DNA of 64,000 nucleotides from Ewingella sp049889095 (GTDB lineage Bacteria > Pseudomonadota > Gammaproteobacteria > Enterobacterales > Enterobacteriaceae). Position 1 is the first letter of the stretch. Every line of letters begins with the position of its first letter. Shown piece by piece: positions 9,282-18,095 of this stretch. Both the position numbers and the translations under genes were made by a program. Where the stretch lies: the NCBI GenBank assembly GCA_049889095.1, contig JBLJFK010000017.1; one strand, 5' to 3'. The notes below the pieces were generated by a model, which saw only the letters and a list, made by a program, of their open reading frames with translations, was not told the DNA's origin and did not search any database.

Positions 9282-10154
9282 ATGAATCTTAAACAGATCC
9301 GCTTTGCCCTTGCCGTGGCGCAGGAACAGAATTTTACCCGGGCAGCACAGCGTTGCCACACTGTGCAGTCGGCGCTCAGCCATCAGATAGCCAAACTGGA
9401 GGAGGAGCTTGGCAGCGCGCTGTTTGAGCGCACCTCAAGACAAGTGAAGCTGACGGCAGCAGGGCGGGCATTTCTGGCACCGGCTGAACAGTTGCTGGCG
9501 GCGCATAACCATCTGCTTGATACCATGGAAGCGCTGAAAGGCGAAGTGACTGGCACGCTGACGGTAGGCATTATTTCAACGCTAAACGTGATTGATGTGA
9601 TCGGCCAGTTGGCGAAATTCACCCAACACTATCCGCTGGTCAACATTCGGATGTATGTTGGCATGAGTGAAAAATTACTGGAAGATGTCCAGCATTTGCG
9701 CACGGACGTGGCCTTTGTCGGTATCTGGCCGGGAGACAAAGCCATGCTACGCCTGCCACACCGTCAGTTGGCTGATGAGCCGCTGGTGGCGCTGGTTAGC
9801 CCGACACATGCTTATGCTATGCGTGCGACTATTACACTCAGCGAACTCGCTCAGGTGCCGCTGGTGGACTTCTACGCAGGTGCCGGTGCCCGGCGTCAGA
9901 CTGACAATGCGTTCGGCGAAGCCGGTATCACCCGCCACGTCAGCTTTGAAATTGACCATATTGAGTGGTTAGAGAGTATCGTGCGCCGCTCTCTTGCCGC
10001 CGGGATTGTTCCCTTGTCCCGCGCCCAGCACGCTACCGACCTGGTGGCTATTCCCATAGAAAACGCCCCACGCCGTCAGGTGTTCTGTGTCTGGCAACCG
10101 ACACTGTCCGCCGCAGCCGAGCGTTTTCTGGTTTTTGCACAGGAAGAGGGGTAA
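9282..10154 (+). CDS. LysR-family transcriptional regulator
   Basis: A 290-residue LysR regulator: N-terminal winged helix-turn-helix (residues 1-60, FTRAAQRCHTVQSALSHQI region), linker helix, and a periplasmic-binding-like effector domain (about 90-285). Start ATG 9282 is standard for the family (MNLKQIRFALAVAQEQNFT). It is divergent from the MFS gene at 7953-9137, the usual arrangement for a LysR protein controlling a neighbouring transporter. The effector cannot be read from the sequence. Confidence 0.85.
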   Translation: MNLKQIRFALAVAQEQNFTRAAQRCHTVQSALSHQIAKLEEELGSALFERTSRQVKLTAAGRAFLAPAEQLLAAHNHLLDTMEALKGEVTGTLTVGIISTLNVIDVIGQLAKFTQHYPLVNIRMYVGMSEKLLEDVQHLRTDVAFVGIWPGDKAMLRLPHRQLADEPLVALVSPTHAYAMRATITLSELAQVPLVDFYAGAGARRQTDNAFGEAGITRHVSFEIDHIEWLESIVRRSLAAGIVPLSRAQHATDLVAIPIENAPRRQVFCVWQPTLSAAAERFLVFAQEEG

Positions 10155-10158
10155 TAAA

Positions 10159-10188
10159 AAAGGCGCTGAATTTACATTCAGCGCCTTT
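10159..10188. terminator. Bidirectional terminator between the lysR gene and proX
   Basis: A 12-base-pair stem (AAAGGCGCTGAA / TTCAGCGCCTTT) with a 6-base loop, flanked by A-rich sequence on the left and a T-tract on the right. It lies between convergent genes. Confidence 0.85.
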
Positions 10189-10228
10189 CAATCAGCCAAC
10201 AATGTCAACCGTTAAGGCTTTGGCTTGG

Positions 10229-11224
10229 TTACTTTGCCGCCGCAGCTGCTTCTTTCACCCAACCATCGAAGGTTGCCTGATGGGCTTTGATCCAGCCGTC
10301 AGTCTGATTAGCAATATCCGCTTCAGAGCTTTGACCAGCATGCATCGCGGAGTTCTGCGCGTTGATGTCTTTCAACGGTAACTTCATGATAGAAAAAAGT
10401 TTTGCAGCAGCCGGGTTGGCTTCAGCAAACTTCTTATTCGCGACGATATGCATGGTGCTGACTTTGAAACCGTAGTTTTTACCATTTGGTAAGGTGGTAT
10501 CGGCATTTTTATCGCCTGGAACGACAGAGAAAGGTACCTGCATCCATAGCACGTCTTTGCCTGGCACCAGCACATCACTTACCCAGTAGGGTGTCCAGGT
10601 ATAATAGAAGATAGGTTTACCTTCTTTATAACGGGTGATGGTGTCAGCGATCATCGCCGAGTAATTCCCCTGATTGTGGGTTACTGTTTTTTCCAGGCCG
10701 TAGGCTTTCAACTGCTCATTCAGGGCTGCTTCACAACCCCAGCCCGGCGTACAACCGGTCAGATCGGCTTTACCGTCACCGTTGGTATCAAACAGCTTGG
10801 CGATTTTTGGATCCTTCAGCTGTTCAATGTTGGTGATGTGGTATTTCTCGGCAGTTTTTTTATCGATAAGATAACCCTGCGCTGCGCCGTTAACATAGGT
10901 TCCTTCGCGGTAAAATACTTTGTCGCCCCCGGCAGCTTTGTACATTTCGTCATGCAGAGGGGACCAGTTCACCGCCGTGAAGGTTGCATCACCTGCTGCA
11001 ATGGTGGTGTAGCCGACGTTGTAATCGACTTCACGGATGGGCTGAACGTCGTAGCCCAGTTTTTCCAGCGCTTTGCTGACGAGCTGCGTCTGAAAGGTCT
11101 CTTCGCTGATGGTGCTCTGAATCGGTGTTACGGTAACGCCTTTGCCCGGCAGGTCAGCGGCGAAGGAGGAAGCTGAAGCCAGTGTGGTCAGGGCGGCAAC
11201 CGCCCAGAGATGAGTCTTTCGCAT
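10229..11224 (-). CDS. proX: Glycine betaine/proline-betaine binding protein ProX, copy A
   Basis: A 331-residue periplasmic binding protein close to E. coli ProX. A signal peptide of about 22 residues ends at SSFA before ADLPGKG. The aromatic cage tryptophans known from ProX are present (AVNW, GWGCE, YTWTPYW), as are the two cysteines around GCTPGWGC. It is the substrate receptor of the ProU ABC importer for glycine betaine. It lies downstream of a second ProX (11293-12297) in the same orientation. Of the two, this copy is the more E. coli-like in the GWGCE region. Confidence 0.93.
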   Translation of the reverse strand: MRKTHLWAVAALTTLASASSFAADLPGKGVTVTPIQSTISEETFQTQLVSKALEKLGYDVQPIREVDYNVGYTTIAAGDATFTAVNWSPLHDEMYKAAGGDKVFYREGTYVNGAAQGYLIDKKTAEKYHITNIEQLKDPKIAKLFDTNGDGKADLTGCTPGWGCEAALNEQLKAYGLEKTVTHNQGNYSAMIADTITRYKEGKPIFYYTWTPYWVSDVLVPGKDVLWMQVPFSVVPGDKNADTTLPNGKNYGFKVSTMHIVANKKFAEANPAAAKLFSIMKLPLKDINAQNSAMHAGQSSEADIANQTDGWIKAHQATFDGWVKEAAAAAK

Positions 11225-11292
11225 AAAATAATGTCCTGTTTATCGTCGTTATTATGTTTTAAGAGCGCCGCGTGAGGCCAACGCCAGTCCGA

Positions 11293-12297
11293 TTATGATT
11301 TTTTAGCGGCAGCTGCGGCTTCTTTGACCCAGCCGTCGAAGGTGTCCTGATGCGCTTTGATCCAACCATCAACGTGCTGCTGAATATCTGCTGAAGAGGA
11401 TTCCCCTGCGTGCATTCGCAGGTTCTGTGCGTTCACGTCAGCCAGAGGCAGGACCATGATGGAGAACAGCTTCGCCGCCGCCGGATTTTGCTCAGCCCAG
11501 GCTTTGTTCGCTACGATATGTTCGTTATTGACCGGGAAACCGTAGTTCTTACCGTTTGGCAGGGTGGTATCCAGATCTTTCTGTGAACCCGGCGTCGCCG
11601 AGAACGGCACGGTCAACCAAACCACATCTTTGCCAGGCTTCAACTCGTTACTCACCCAGTACGGTGTCCAGGTGAAGTACAACACGGGTTTACCGGTTTT
11701 AAAGCGGGTCAGCGTATCGGCGATAATGGCCGAGTAATTCCCTTCATTCTGCGTGACGGTATCGCTCAGACCGTAAGCTTTGATTTGTGTATTCACGACC
11801 GCCCCGCAGACCCAGCCCGGATTACAGCCAGCCATATCGGCTTTGCCGTCACCGTTGGTATCAAACAGTTTGGCGAGCTTTGGATCTTTCAGCTGTGATA
11901 AATCGTGAATATTGTACTTGTCGGCGGTTTTCTTATCGATCAAATAACCCTGCGCCGCACCTTTAATATAAGTGCCCTGGCGATAGAATTTCTGATCGCC
12001 ACCGGCAGCGGTATACATATCTTTTTGCAACGGTTCCCAGTTCACCGCCATGAAAGTGGAGTCGCCGCTGGCGATCGCGGTATACGCGACGTTGTAATCC
12101 ACTTCTCCAGTTTGCTGGACGTCATAGCCCAGCTTTTCCAGCGCTCGGTTAACCAATTCTGTCTGGAAGGTTTCTTCTGCGATGGTGCTTTGTAATGGTT
12201 TAACGACCACGCCTTTGCCTGGTAAATCCGCGGCGAAAACAGCCGGTGTTGTAATAGAAATGGCCAGAGCGATGGCTTTCATTGACGTTGTGCGCAT
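11293..12297 (-). CDS. proX: Glycine betaine binding protein ProX paralogue, copy B
   Basis: A 334-residue paralogue of copy A, 68 bases upstream of it in the same operon. A signal peptide ends at VFA before ADLPGKG. The cage tryptophans and the disulfide cysteines are kept, but the loop reads GWVCGAVVN instead of GWGCEAALN, and the stretch before the C-terminal lobe has an insert (PGSQKDLDTT). The tandem copy looks like an old duplication with diverged, possibly specialised, ligand preference; that is inference. Confidence 0.92.
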   Translation of the reverse strand: MRTTSMKAIALAISITTPAVFAADLPGKGVVVKPLQSTIAEETFQTELVNRALEKLGYDVQQTGEVDYNVAYTAIASGDSTFMAVNWEPLQKDMYTAAGGDQKFYRQGTYIKGAAQGYLIDKKTADKYNIHDLSQLKDPKLAKLFDTNGDGKADMAGCNPGWVCGAVVNTQIKAYGLSDTVTQNEGNYSAIIADTLTRFKTGKPVLYFTWTPYWVSNELKPGKDVVWLTVPFSATPGSQKDLDTTLPNGKNYGFPVNNEHIVANKAWAEQNPAAAKLFSIMVLPLADVNAQNLRMHAGESSSADIQQHVDGWIKAHQDTFDGWVKEAAAAAKKS

Positions 12298-12378
12298 GGT
12301 GAACCCTTATTCTTTTTAAGTTTATAGCTATATAGCTTTTTATGAATACGTAAGAGTGGACTGCTGCTTAGTTGAGGT

Positions 12379-12402
12379 ATCCCGGCGGCTGACCCGCCGG
12401 GA
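12379..12402 (-). terminator. GC-rich hairpin between proW and proX copy B
   Basis: TCCCGGCGG / CCGCCGGGA form a 9-base-pair stem in the 120-base gap downstream of proW. There is no U-tract, so it is more likely an mRNA-stability or attenuation hairpin than a full terminator. It could give differential expression of the binding proteins. Confidence 0.5.
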
Positions 12403-12417
12403 AGGTACTGCTTTCGA

Positions 12418-13608
12418 TCAGGCTTTTTTTACAAAAGGTTTGGCCAGCAGACCAACCGGCCCGCGGGTGAACCAGCGATGGCCACCTTTACTGCGGCTGT
12501 CCTGACCCATTGATTGGGTTAAACGGTCAAGGATAATGGCGAGGATAACGATGCCCGCCCCCCCCACTGATGCCAGTCCCATATCGAGACGGCCGATGCC
12601 GCGCAGTACCATCTGACCCAGACCGCCTACAGCAATCATCGAGGCGATAACCACCATCGACAACGCCAGCATCAGCGTCTGGTTAATACCGGCCATGATG
12701 GTTGGCATTGCAAGCGGCAGCTGCACTTTGAATAGCAGTTGGCTTGGGCTGGCACCGAAGGACTGTGAGGCTTCGATCAGATCTTCCGGTACCTGATTAA
12801 TACCCAGGATGGTCAGACGTACGATAGGCGGCAACGCGAATATAATAGTGACGACGACGCCTGGCACATTACCGATACCGAACAGCATGACGATCGGCAC
12901 CAGATAGACGAACGCCGGGGTGGTCTGCATGGCATCAAGCAACGGGCGGATAATCTTCGCCGCGCGTTTACTGCGCGCCAGCCATATTCCGAGCGGAAGC
13001 CCTATCAGCACACAGAAGAACAGCGACGTCAGCACCAGCGCCAGAGTTACCATGGCCTGTGACCAGGCACCGATAGCGCCGATGAGTACCAGAGATACCA
13101 GCGTTGCAGCACCCATACCGAGACCCGCCATCTGCCAGGCAATCAACGCAAAAATCAGCATAGCAATCGGTGCAGGCAATGATTCCAGCCCGTGCTGAAA
13201 GCCGCTCAGTATGAAATCGACGGGCACACGAATAGCCTGAAATACCGGACGGAAGTTGGTGACCAGCCAGTCGATACCTTCGGTTACCCAACGGTCAAGC
13301 GGGATAAGTGTAGAGTGGAACGGGTCAAGAATATTGAACTGGTCATGCTGCGCCGGAGCTACATTCAGCCAGTCATTGGCCTGTGCTGCGGCATTATGTG
13401 TAGCGTCGGGTGCGCTAGTGACTGCATCGCTGCCACCCGAGGCTGCGCCCCAGGGATCGCTGCTGCTGGCAGCATCGGCCGCCGGATGTGCCGCTGCGAC
13501 GTGGCCGCCGCTGGCGTTATCCGCACTCCATGGATCAATCGTGGCATCCACCGTTTGTGACGCGGCCTGAGCATGTTGAACGATACTATCGTTAATGGAA
13601 TTCTTCAT
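12418..13608 (-). CDS. proW: Glycine betaine ABC transporter permease ProW
   Basis: A 396-residue permease. The first ~90 residues are a low-complexity Ala/Ser/Asp-rich region with repeated DPW-type motifs, longer than in E. coli ProW (354 residues). The binding-protein-dependent permease core follows, with the coupling EAA loop (EASQSFGASPSQLLFKVQLP). Its ATG shares one base with the proV stop codon (TAATG), indicating translational coupling. It forms the membrane channel of ProU with ProV and ProX. Confidence 0.94.
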   Translation of the reverse strand: MKNSINDSIVQHAQAASQTVDATIDPWSADNASGGHVAAAHPAADAASSSDPWGAASGGSDAVTSAPDATHNAAAQANDWLNVAPAQHDQFNILDPFHSTLIPLDRWVTEGIDWLVTNFRPVFQAIRVPVDFILSGFQHGLESLPAPIAMLIFALIAWQMAGLGMGAATLVSLVLIGAIGAWSQAMVTLALVLTSLFFCVLIGLPLGIWLARSKRAAKIIRPLLDAMQTTPAFVYLVPIVMLFGIGNVPGVVVTIIFALPPIVRLTILGINQVPEDLIEASQSFGASPSQLLFKVQLPLAMPTIMAGINQTLMLALSMVVIASMIAVGGLGQMVLRGIGRLDMGLASVGGAGIVILAIILDRLTQSMGQDSRSKGGHRWFTRGPVGLLAKPFVKKA

Positions 13609-14804
13609 TATTCGTTACCCCCTTCTTTATCCAGGGCTCGAAGCAACATGGCCTTGGAAATAATACCAATATAGTTATTGTCCTCATTAACCACCGGCAC
13701 GGCGTAAGGCGCGGCGGCGACATGAGAGATCAGCTCACTGAGTGGCATATCTGCCAGCACCGGTCCGGGAAGTTCCAGCAGTGCAGCGTCCAGTGATTGA
13801 TTAGCTTTTAGCGCGGCTTTCAGTGAATCAATCGACACCACGCCGATGAATTTCTGACCACGCTCCAGCACATAACCATACTCGCGGTCTTCGTCTTCCA
13901 GCAGCTTAAGTGCTGCTCGTGGACCAAAACCTGGGGTTCTACGAATTAACGTGCCACGACGACGGGCGATGTCTTTGGCACTAAATACCTGACTGATATC
14001 CACACCGCGGAAGAAGGTGCGCACATAGTCATTGGCCGGATTATTCAGAATCTCTTCCGGTGTGCCGACCTGTACCACTTCGCCGCCCTGCATGATGGCG
14101 ATGCGGTCGCCGATGCGCATGGCTTCATCGAGGTCATGGGAAATAAACACAATGGTGCGCTGATGCTGCGCCTGCAATTTCACCAACTCATCCTGCATTT
14201 CGGTACGGATGAGGGGATCAAGTGCCGAGAAGGCTTCATCCATCAGCAGAATATCGGGGTTGTTAGCCATGGCGCGGGCCAGGCCAACACGCTGACGCAT
14301 ACCGCCGGACAGCTCATCGGGATAGGAATTGGCGTAGTTTTCCAGACTCACCTGACGCAGTGCGTCGAGGGCTTTTTCACGACGCTCCTGTGGCGGAACA
14401 CCGGCCAATTCCATGCCAAACGCCGTGTTGTCTAACACAGTCAGATGGGGCATCAGGGCAAACGACTGGAATACCATACTGATTTTAGTACGGCGAACCT
14501 GACGCAGTTTTGACTCGGAGATCTTGGCGATGTCTTCGCCGTCGATCAGTACCTCACCCCGGGTCGGTTCTATCAGACGATTGAGAAGGCGTACCATGGT
14601 GGATTTCCCTGAACCGGACAACCCCATGATGACGAAGATCTCGCCTTCTTCAATGGCCAGACTGGCATCTTTAACGCCAAGTGACAGACCGGTTTTCTCA
14701 AAAATTTCTTCTTTACCCTTACCTGCGTCGATCATCTTGAAAGCGCGATCCGGGTTCTCGCCAAATACCTTATAAAGGTTCTTTACTTCGATTTTAATTG
14801 CCAT
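13608..14804 (-). CDS. proV: Glycine betaine ABC transporter ATPase ProV
   Basis: A 398-residue ABC ATPase. Walker A is GLSGSGKST, the signature is LSGGMRQRVGLARA and Walker B is ILLMDEAFSALD. Two C-terminal CBS domains (about 275-395) are typical of ProV/OpuAA and sense ionic strength in relatives. It is the first gene of the proVWX operon. In E. coli, proU expression is osmoregulated and silenced by H-NS through sequences around the promoter and within proV. The AT-rich upstream gap here would suit that, but I did not define a promoter. Confidence 0.95.
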   Translation of the reverse strand: MAIKIEVKNLYKVFGENPDRAFKMIDAGKGKEEIFEKTGLSLGVKDASLAIEEGEIFVIMGLSGSGKSTMVRLLNRLIEPTRGEVLIDGEDIAKISESKLRQVRRTKISMVFQSFALMPHLTVLDNTAFGMELAGVPPQERREKALDALRQVSLENYANSYPDELSGGMRQRVGLARAMANNPDILLMDEAFSALDPLIRTEMQDELVKLQAQHQRTIVFISHDLDEAMRIGDRIAIMQGGEVVQVGTPEEILNNPANDYVRTFFRGVDISQVFSAKDIARRRGTLIRRTPGFGPRAALKLLEDEDREYGYVLERGQKFIGVVSIDSLKAALKANQSLDAALLELPGPVLADMPLSELISHVAAAPYAVPVVNEDNNYIGIISKAMLLRALDKEGGNE

Positions 14805-15390
14805 GCAATGTGCATTCCTTGGATATAAATAGCCGTGTTGGCTCGATGTCTAGTTTTTGTGTTGGAGCGTATAGAGTCTTACCTGTAAACAAAATAGTGA
14901 ACGCCTTATACCCTAACACATCGAAATTCTGAGACAAGTCTCGATGTTTCTGATGAATATTCGTGCTCCCTAATCTGGTGCCTTATATTCGTGCATTTAT
15001 CGTGGCTAATCTGTGCGGGCCGGCGTTGACATTTAATGACAAATTTCAATGCGGCAGGATTTCTTTTTTGGCTAATTATTTTGGCCATATTTTTGCATTT
15101 AATATAACTAATTCATTGATTTTTATATAATTAACTCATTTAATTTTTGTGGGGTTTTAGCTGAGAATAATTGCATCAAGGCAAGCGACTTAATACAAAT
15201 AAATGATTTTGGATGGGAGGGTGAAAATAGATATTTCAACCGCGAGTGAAAGTGGAGAATTTACCGGTTGTCTGAAAGGTGATCGATGGCTTAATTAATG
15301 GCATGAGACAGAGCGATGTCGGAAAATTGACCGGCGTTGCCACCGGCAGAGAGGACGAAATTCGACAGGGGAAATAACAGGCATTCTGCG
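14805..15390. other. AT-rich intergenic region upstream of proV
   Basis: No convincing gene is present; short frames here lack family features. The middle (about 15090-15200) is very AT-rich with several TATAAT- and TTAATT-like stretches, consistent with an osmoregulated, H-NS-bound proU promoter region. Exact promoter elements could not be assigned. Confidence 0.4.
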
Positions 15391-16134
15391 TCAGAACGCT
15401 GACTTTTCTTCGTCCACTATTTTCCGATACAAACGGCGTGGGTGGCCGATATTCCCGTACTGCATCTCCACAGCAATAAAGCCAATTTCCACGCAATATT
15501 CCAGATAGCGACGGCCGGTAGTTTTACTGATCCCAACCTTTTCCACGACGTCATCCACTGACCAGTTGCGCTCGTCACCTTCGCTGAAAACACGCTGTAC
15601 TAATTCCAGCGTATTTGGCTCAATCCCTTTGGTGGCAGGGGCTGCAGGCGTATCACTGGCAGGGAGATTATACAGACGATCAAGCGCCTGCTGATCCAGC
15701 ACTTTGACATGACGCAACTGATGCACCAGTTGCAGAAACCGCTCAAGCGAACTGCGCAGCCGCCTGAATGAAACCGGCTTGATGATGTAGTCGAACGCGC
15801 CACCGCGCATGGCCTGGCTGCAGGTATGCATATCACTGGCCGCAGTAATGAAAATCACCGAACAGTCGAGGCTTTTAAGCAGTGCGCTGTCAATAAGCTC
15901 AATTCCCTGACCGTCAGGCAAATAGTTGTCCAGCAGCAGCAACCGTGGTCGATAGAGCTGCAGCTGAGTTTTGGCCTGCGCCAGCGTCGCGGCAATACTT
16001 ACCACCCGCAAGTTAAAATTTTGCTCGATAAAATCGCGGTGCAGCCCAGCCAGATAAGGCTCATCCTCGACGATCACCACGTCCAGCGCGCTGCCCTGAT
16101 TGATACTGCCAGTTTGTACATTACTGTTATTCAT
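15391..16134 (-). CDS. CitB/DpiA-type response regulator
   Basis: A 247-residue regulator: receiver domain (about 15-130) with acidic residues VIVEDEPY, the phospho-acceptor Asp in LLLDNYLPDG and Lys in IIKPVSF, then a C-terminal helix-turn-helix of the CitB class (DVVEKVGISKTTGRRYLEYC). It is paired with the sensor kinase just upstream (17-base gap, same strand). It probably activates the divergent 2-hydroxycarboxylate transporter gene at 18096. It differs from E. coli DpiA/DcuR enough that I leave the symbol empty. Confidence 0.88.
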   Translation of the reverse strand: MNNSNVQTGSINQGSALDVVIVEDEPYLAGLHRDFIEQNFNLRVVSIAATLAQAKTQLQLYRPRLLLLDNYLPDGQGIELIDSALLKSLDCSVIFITAASDMHTCSQAMRGGAFDYIIKPVSFRRLRSSLERFLQLVHQLRHVKVLDQQALDRLYNLPASDTPAAPATKGIEPNTLELVQRVFSEGDERNWSVDDVVEKVGISKTTGRRYLEYCVEIGFIAVEMQYGNIGHPRRLYRKIVDEEKSAF

Positions 16135-16151
16135 TATCGTTCCTGACTTGC

Positions 16152-17780
16152 TTACTCGCCCTGCGGCGGATTAGGGATAAACAGTGAAAACACCAAGCCG
16201 CGCGGCGCATTGTCCGAAATTTCAATCACCCCACCTGCCTGACGGACATAACGGGACACCACGTACAGTCCGATACCATGTTCGCCTCCTGTGTCGTCCG
16301 TAGCCGATGGCGGCTTTGTCGTCACGCCTTGCTCAAAAATTTTCGGGCGTAGCGCCGGCGTCAGGCCGACGCCCTGATCGGCGACTTCTATCAGCAGCTC
16401 ATCATGGCTGTCCGACAGATAAAACTCGACCGGCTGATGCGGTGCCGGTGCCGCAAGGGTGGCGTCAATGGCGTTATCGATCAGGTTACCGATAATCGAC
16501 ATCAGCTCAGACTCTGTCAACTCCGCAGGCAGGCGGCGAAACTGACAGGCTGGATCGAAACTGAGCTGCACGCCTTTTTCCCGCGCACTGGCATATTTCC
16601 CCAACAACAAACCACACAGCGTCGGGGAGGCGAAACGTGTCGAGACAAAATCCAGCACCGCCTGAGCCCCTTCGGACTGTGCCTGAATATAGCCGATCGC
16701 CTCGTCGTAGCGCTTCATATGCAGTAAACCTGCCAGCGTTGCCGTCCAGTTAAGTTGTTCGTGGCGCATGATGCGCAGATTATCAGCGTAGCGTTTCACC
16801 TGGCTGAGCTGGCTGCTGAGGGTGTTGATATCATTTTTATCGCGAAAGCTAAATACCCAGCCGGTTTGCGTGGCGGGTTCCAGTTCGATACGTACCCGGT
16901 TTACTATCACCTGCCGCTGGTTAAAGCGGGTGACTTCATCGTGGCGGTTGGGGGTCGCGCTATCGCTGGTAAAAAATGGGGTATCGGTATGAATCACATC
17001 TCGTATGTTTTGGCCGATGAGCGCGGCTTCGGGCTGTGATAACGCCAGCAACTCACGGGCTGCGTGATTTATCGAGATAAGTCGCTGGCGATCATCAATG
17101 GCGATCACCCCTTCATAAATGGCTTCCAGCAGCGCTTTTTGCTGGCGAACCAGCAGGGCTATCTCTTTGGGCTCCAGCCAGAACATCTGCTTTTTGAGAT
17201 TTTTACTGAACAGCCACGAGAAAATAAACAGCAGTACCAACAGCAGCAGGCCGGAGAGCGCCGCCTGCGCCAGTTGCCTGACGGTAATGTCATCGATGTA
17301 TGACGTGAGATAACCGACCGAGACAATGCCGATCACCTTGTTATGTTCATCCAACACCGGCGCTTTACTGCGTAATGAAATGCCGATGCCGCCCTGACGT
17401 ACCGAAATGATGGTTTTCCCCGCCAGCACGCCTGCGTTATCCCCGCCGACCATCGGTTTGCCAACGCGATCCGGCGACTCCGAGTGGTACAAATGATTTT
17501 CGTGAACGTCACCGACCACAATATAGCTGGCGTCGCTTTTCGCCCTCAGCGGTGCGACTAAACGGGCGATCCCCGCACTGTCATGGGCTGCCACCAATGC
17601 AGACAAACCCGGCATCAGGGCAATTTGTGACGCCTGAACCTTGGCGCGGTTGCCGAGATCGTGGTTTAGCTGGCGGTCAATGGTGTGAAAAAGAAATGCA
17701 CCGAACAGGGCCAGCAATACGCAGGAAAATGCCACCAGAGAGAGAAACAGTTTTATCTGGAATGTAAATCGTAATTTCAT
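16152..17780 (-). CDS. CitA/DcuS-type sensor histidine kinase
   Basis: A 542-residue membrane sensor: TM1 at about 10-32, a periplasmic PAS-like sensor domain (about 35-170, with the family stretches HLYHSESPDRVGKP and IGIVSVGYL), TM2 at about 172-195, and a cytoplasmic PAS domain (about 212-320). The phospho-acceptor His is in MRHEQLNW, followed by an ATPase domain with N-box NLIDNAIDA and G-boxes DQGVGL and GGEHGIGLY. Related kinases sense citrate or C4-dicarboxylates. Its location opposite a CitS/MaeN-like transporter supports a hydroxycarboxylate ligand. Confidence 0.88.
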   Translation of the reverse strand: MKLRFTFQIKLFLSLVAFSCVLLALFGAFLFHTIDRQLNHDLGNRAKVQASQIALMPGLSALVAAHDSAGIARLVAPLRAKSDASYIVVGDVHENHLYHSESPDRVGKPMVGGDNAGVLAGKTIISVRQGGIGISLRSKAPVLDEHNKVIGIVSVGYLTSYIDDITVRQLAQAALSGLLLLVLLFIFSWLFSKNLKKQMFWLEPKEIALLVRQQKALLEAIYEGVIAIDDRQRLISINHAARELLALSQPEAALIGQNIRDVIHTDTPFFTSDSATPNRHDEVTRFNQRQVIVNRVRIELEPATQTGWVFSFRDKNDINTLSSQLSQVKRYADNLRIMRHEQLNWTATLAGLLHMKRYDEAIGYIQAQSEGAQAVLDFVSTRFASPTLCGLLLGKYASAREKGVQLSFDPACQFRRLPAELTESELMSIIGNLIDNAIDATLAAPAPHQPVEFYLSDSHDELLIEVADQGVGLTPALRPKIFEQGVTTKPPSATDDTGGEHGIGLYVVSRYVRQAGGVIEISDNAPRGLVFSLFIPNPPQGE

Positions 17781-18095
17781 TCAGTATGCCAGGGCGGAAG
17801 GTGAAGAATAAGCCTAACACGCGTCTTTCACCGGTAACATTCCCCGCAGAGTCAGTTGTGAGCAAAAGCGCATAGACCGCACGGAATGTCGTTAATATCC
17901 ACACTAACAAAAATGCTAAGCGCGCTATTTACTACAAAGTTGATAAGGATTGCAGCCACCGTAGCATTAACGTCATTAACACCATTACAACCTTTAAATC
18001 AGTGGTTTTAATATGAGCAACCTCACAACCCGCCTGCCGGGTGATTTCCTATGCTCATTCTCTGTCGAGTAATTTATAAAGAAGAGAGCCATGCC
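17781..18095. promoter_or_regulatory. Divergent control region, sensor kinase / 2-HCT transporter
   Basis: A 315-base gap between divergently transcribed sensor and transporter genes. It contains AT-rich tracts around 17940-18010 suitable for response-regulator binding, and a short GC hairpin ACCCG-CCTG-CCGGGT near 18028-18042. Individual promoters were not resolved. Confidence 0.4.
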
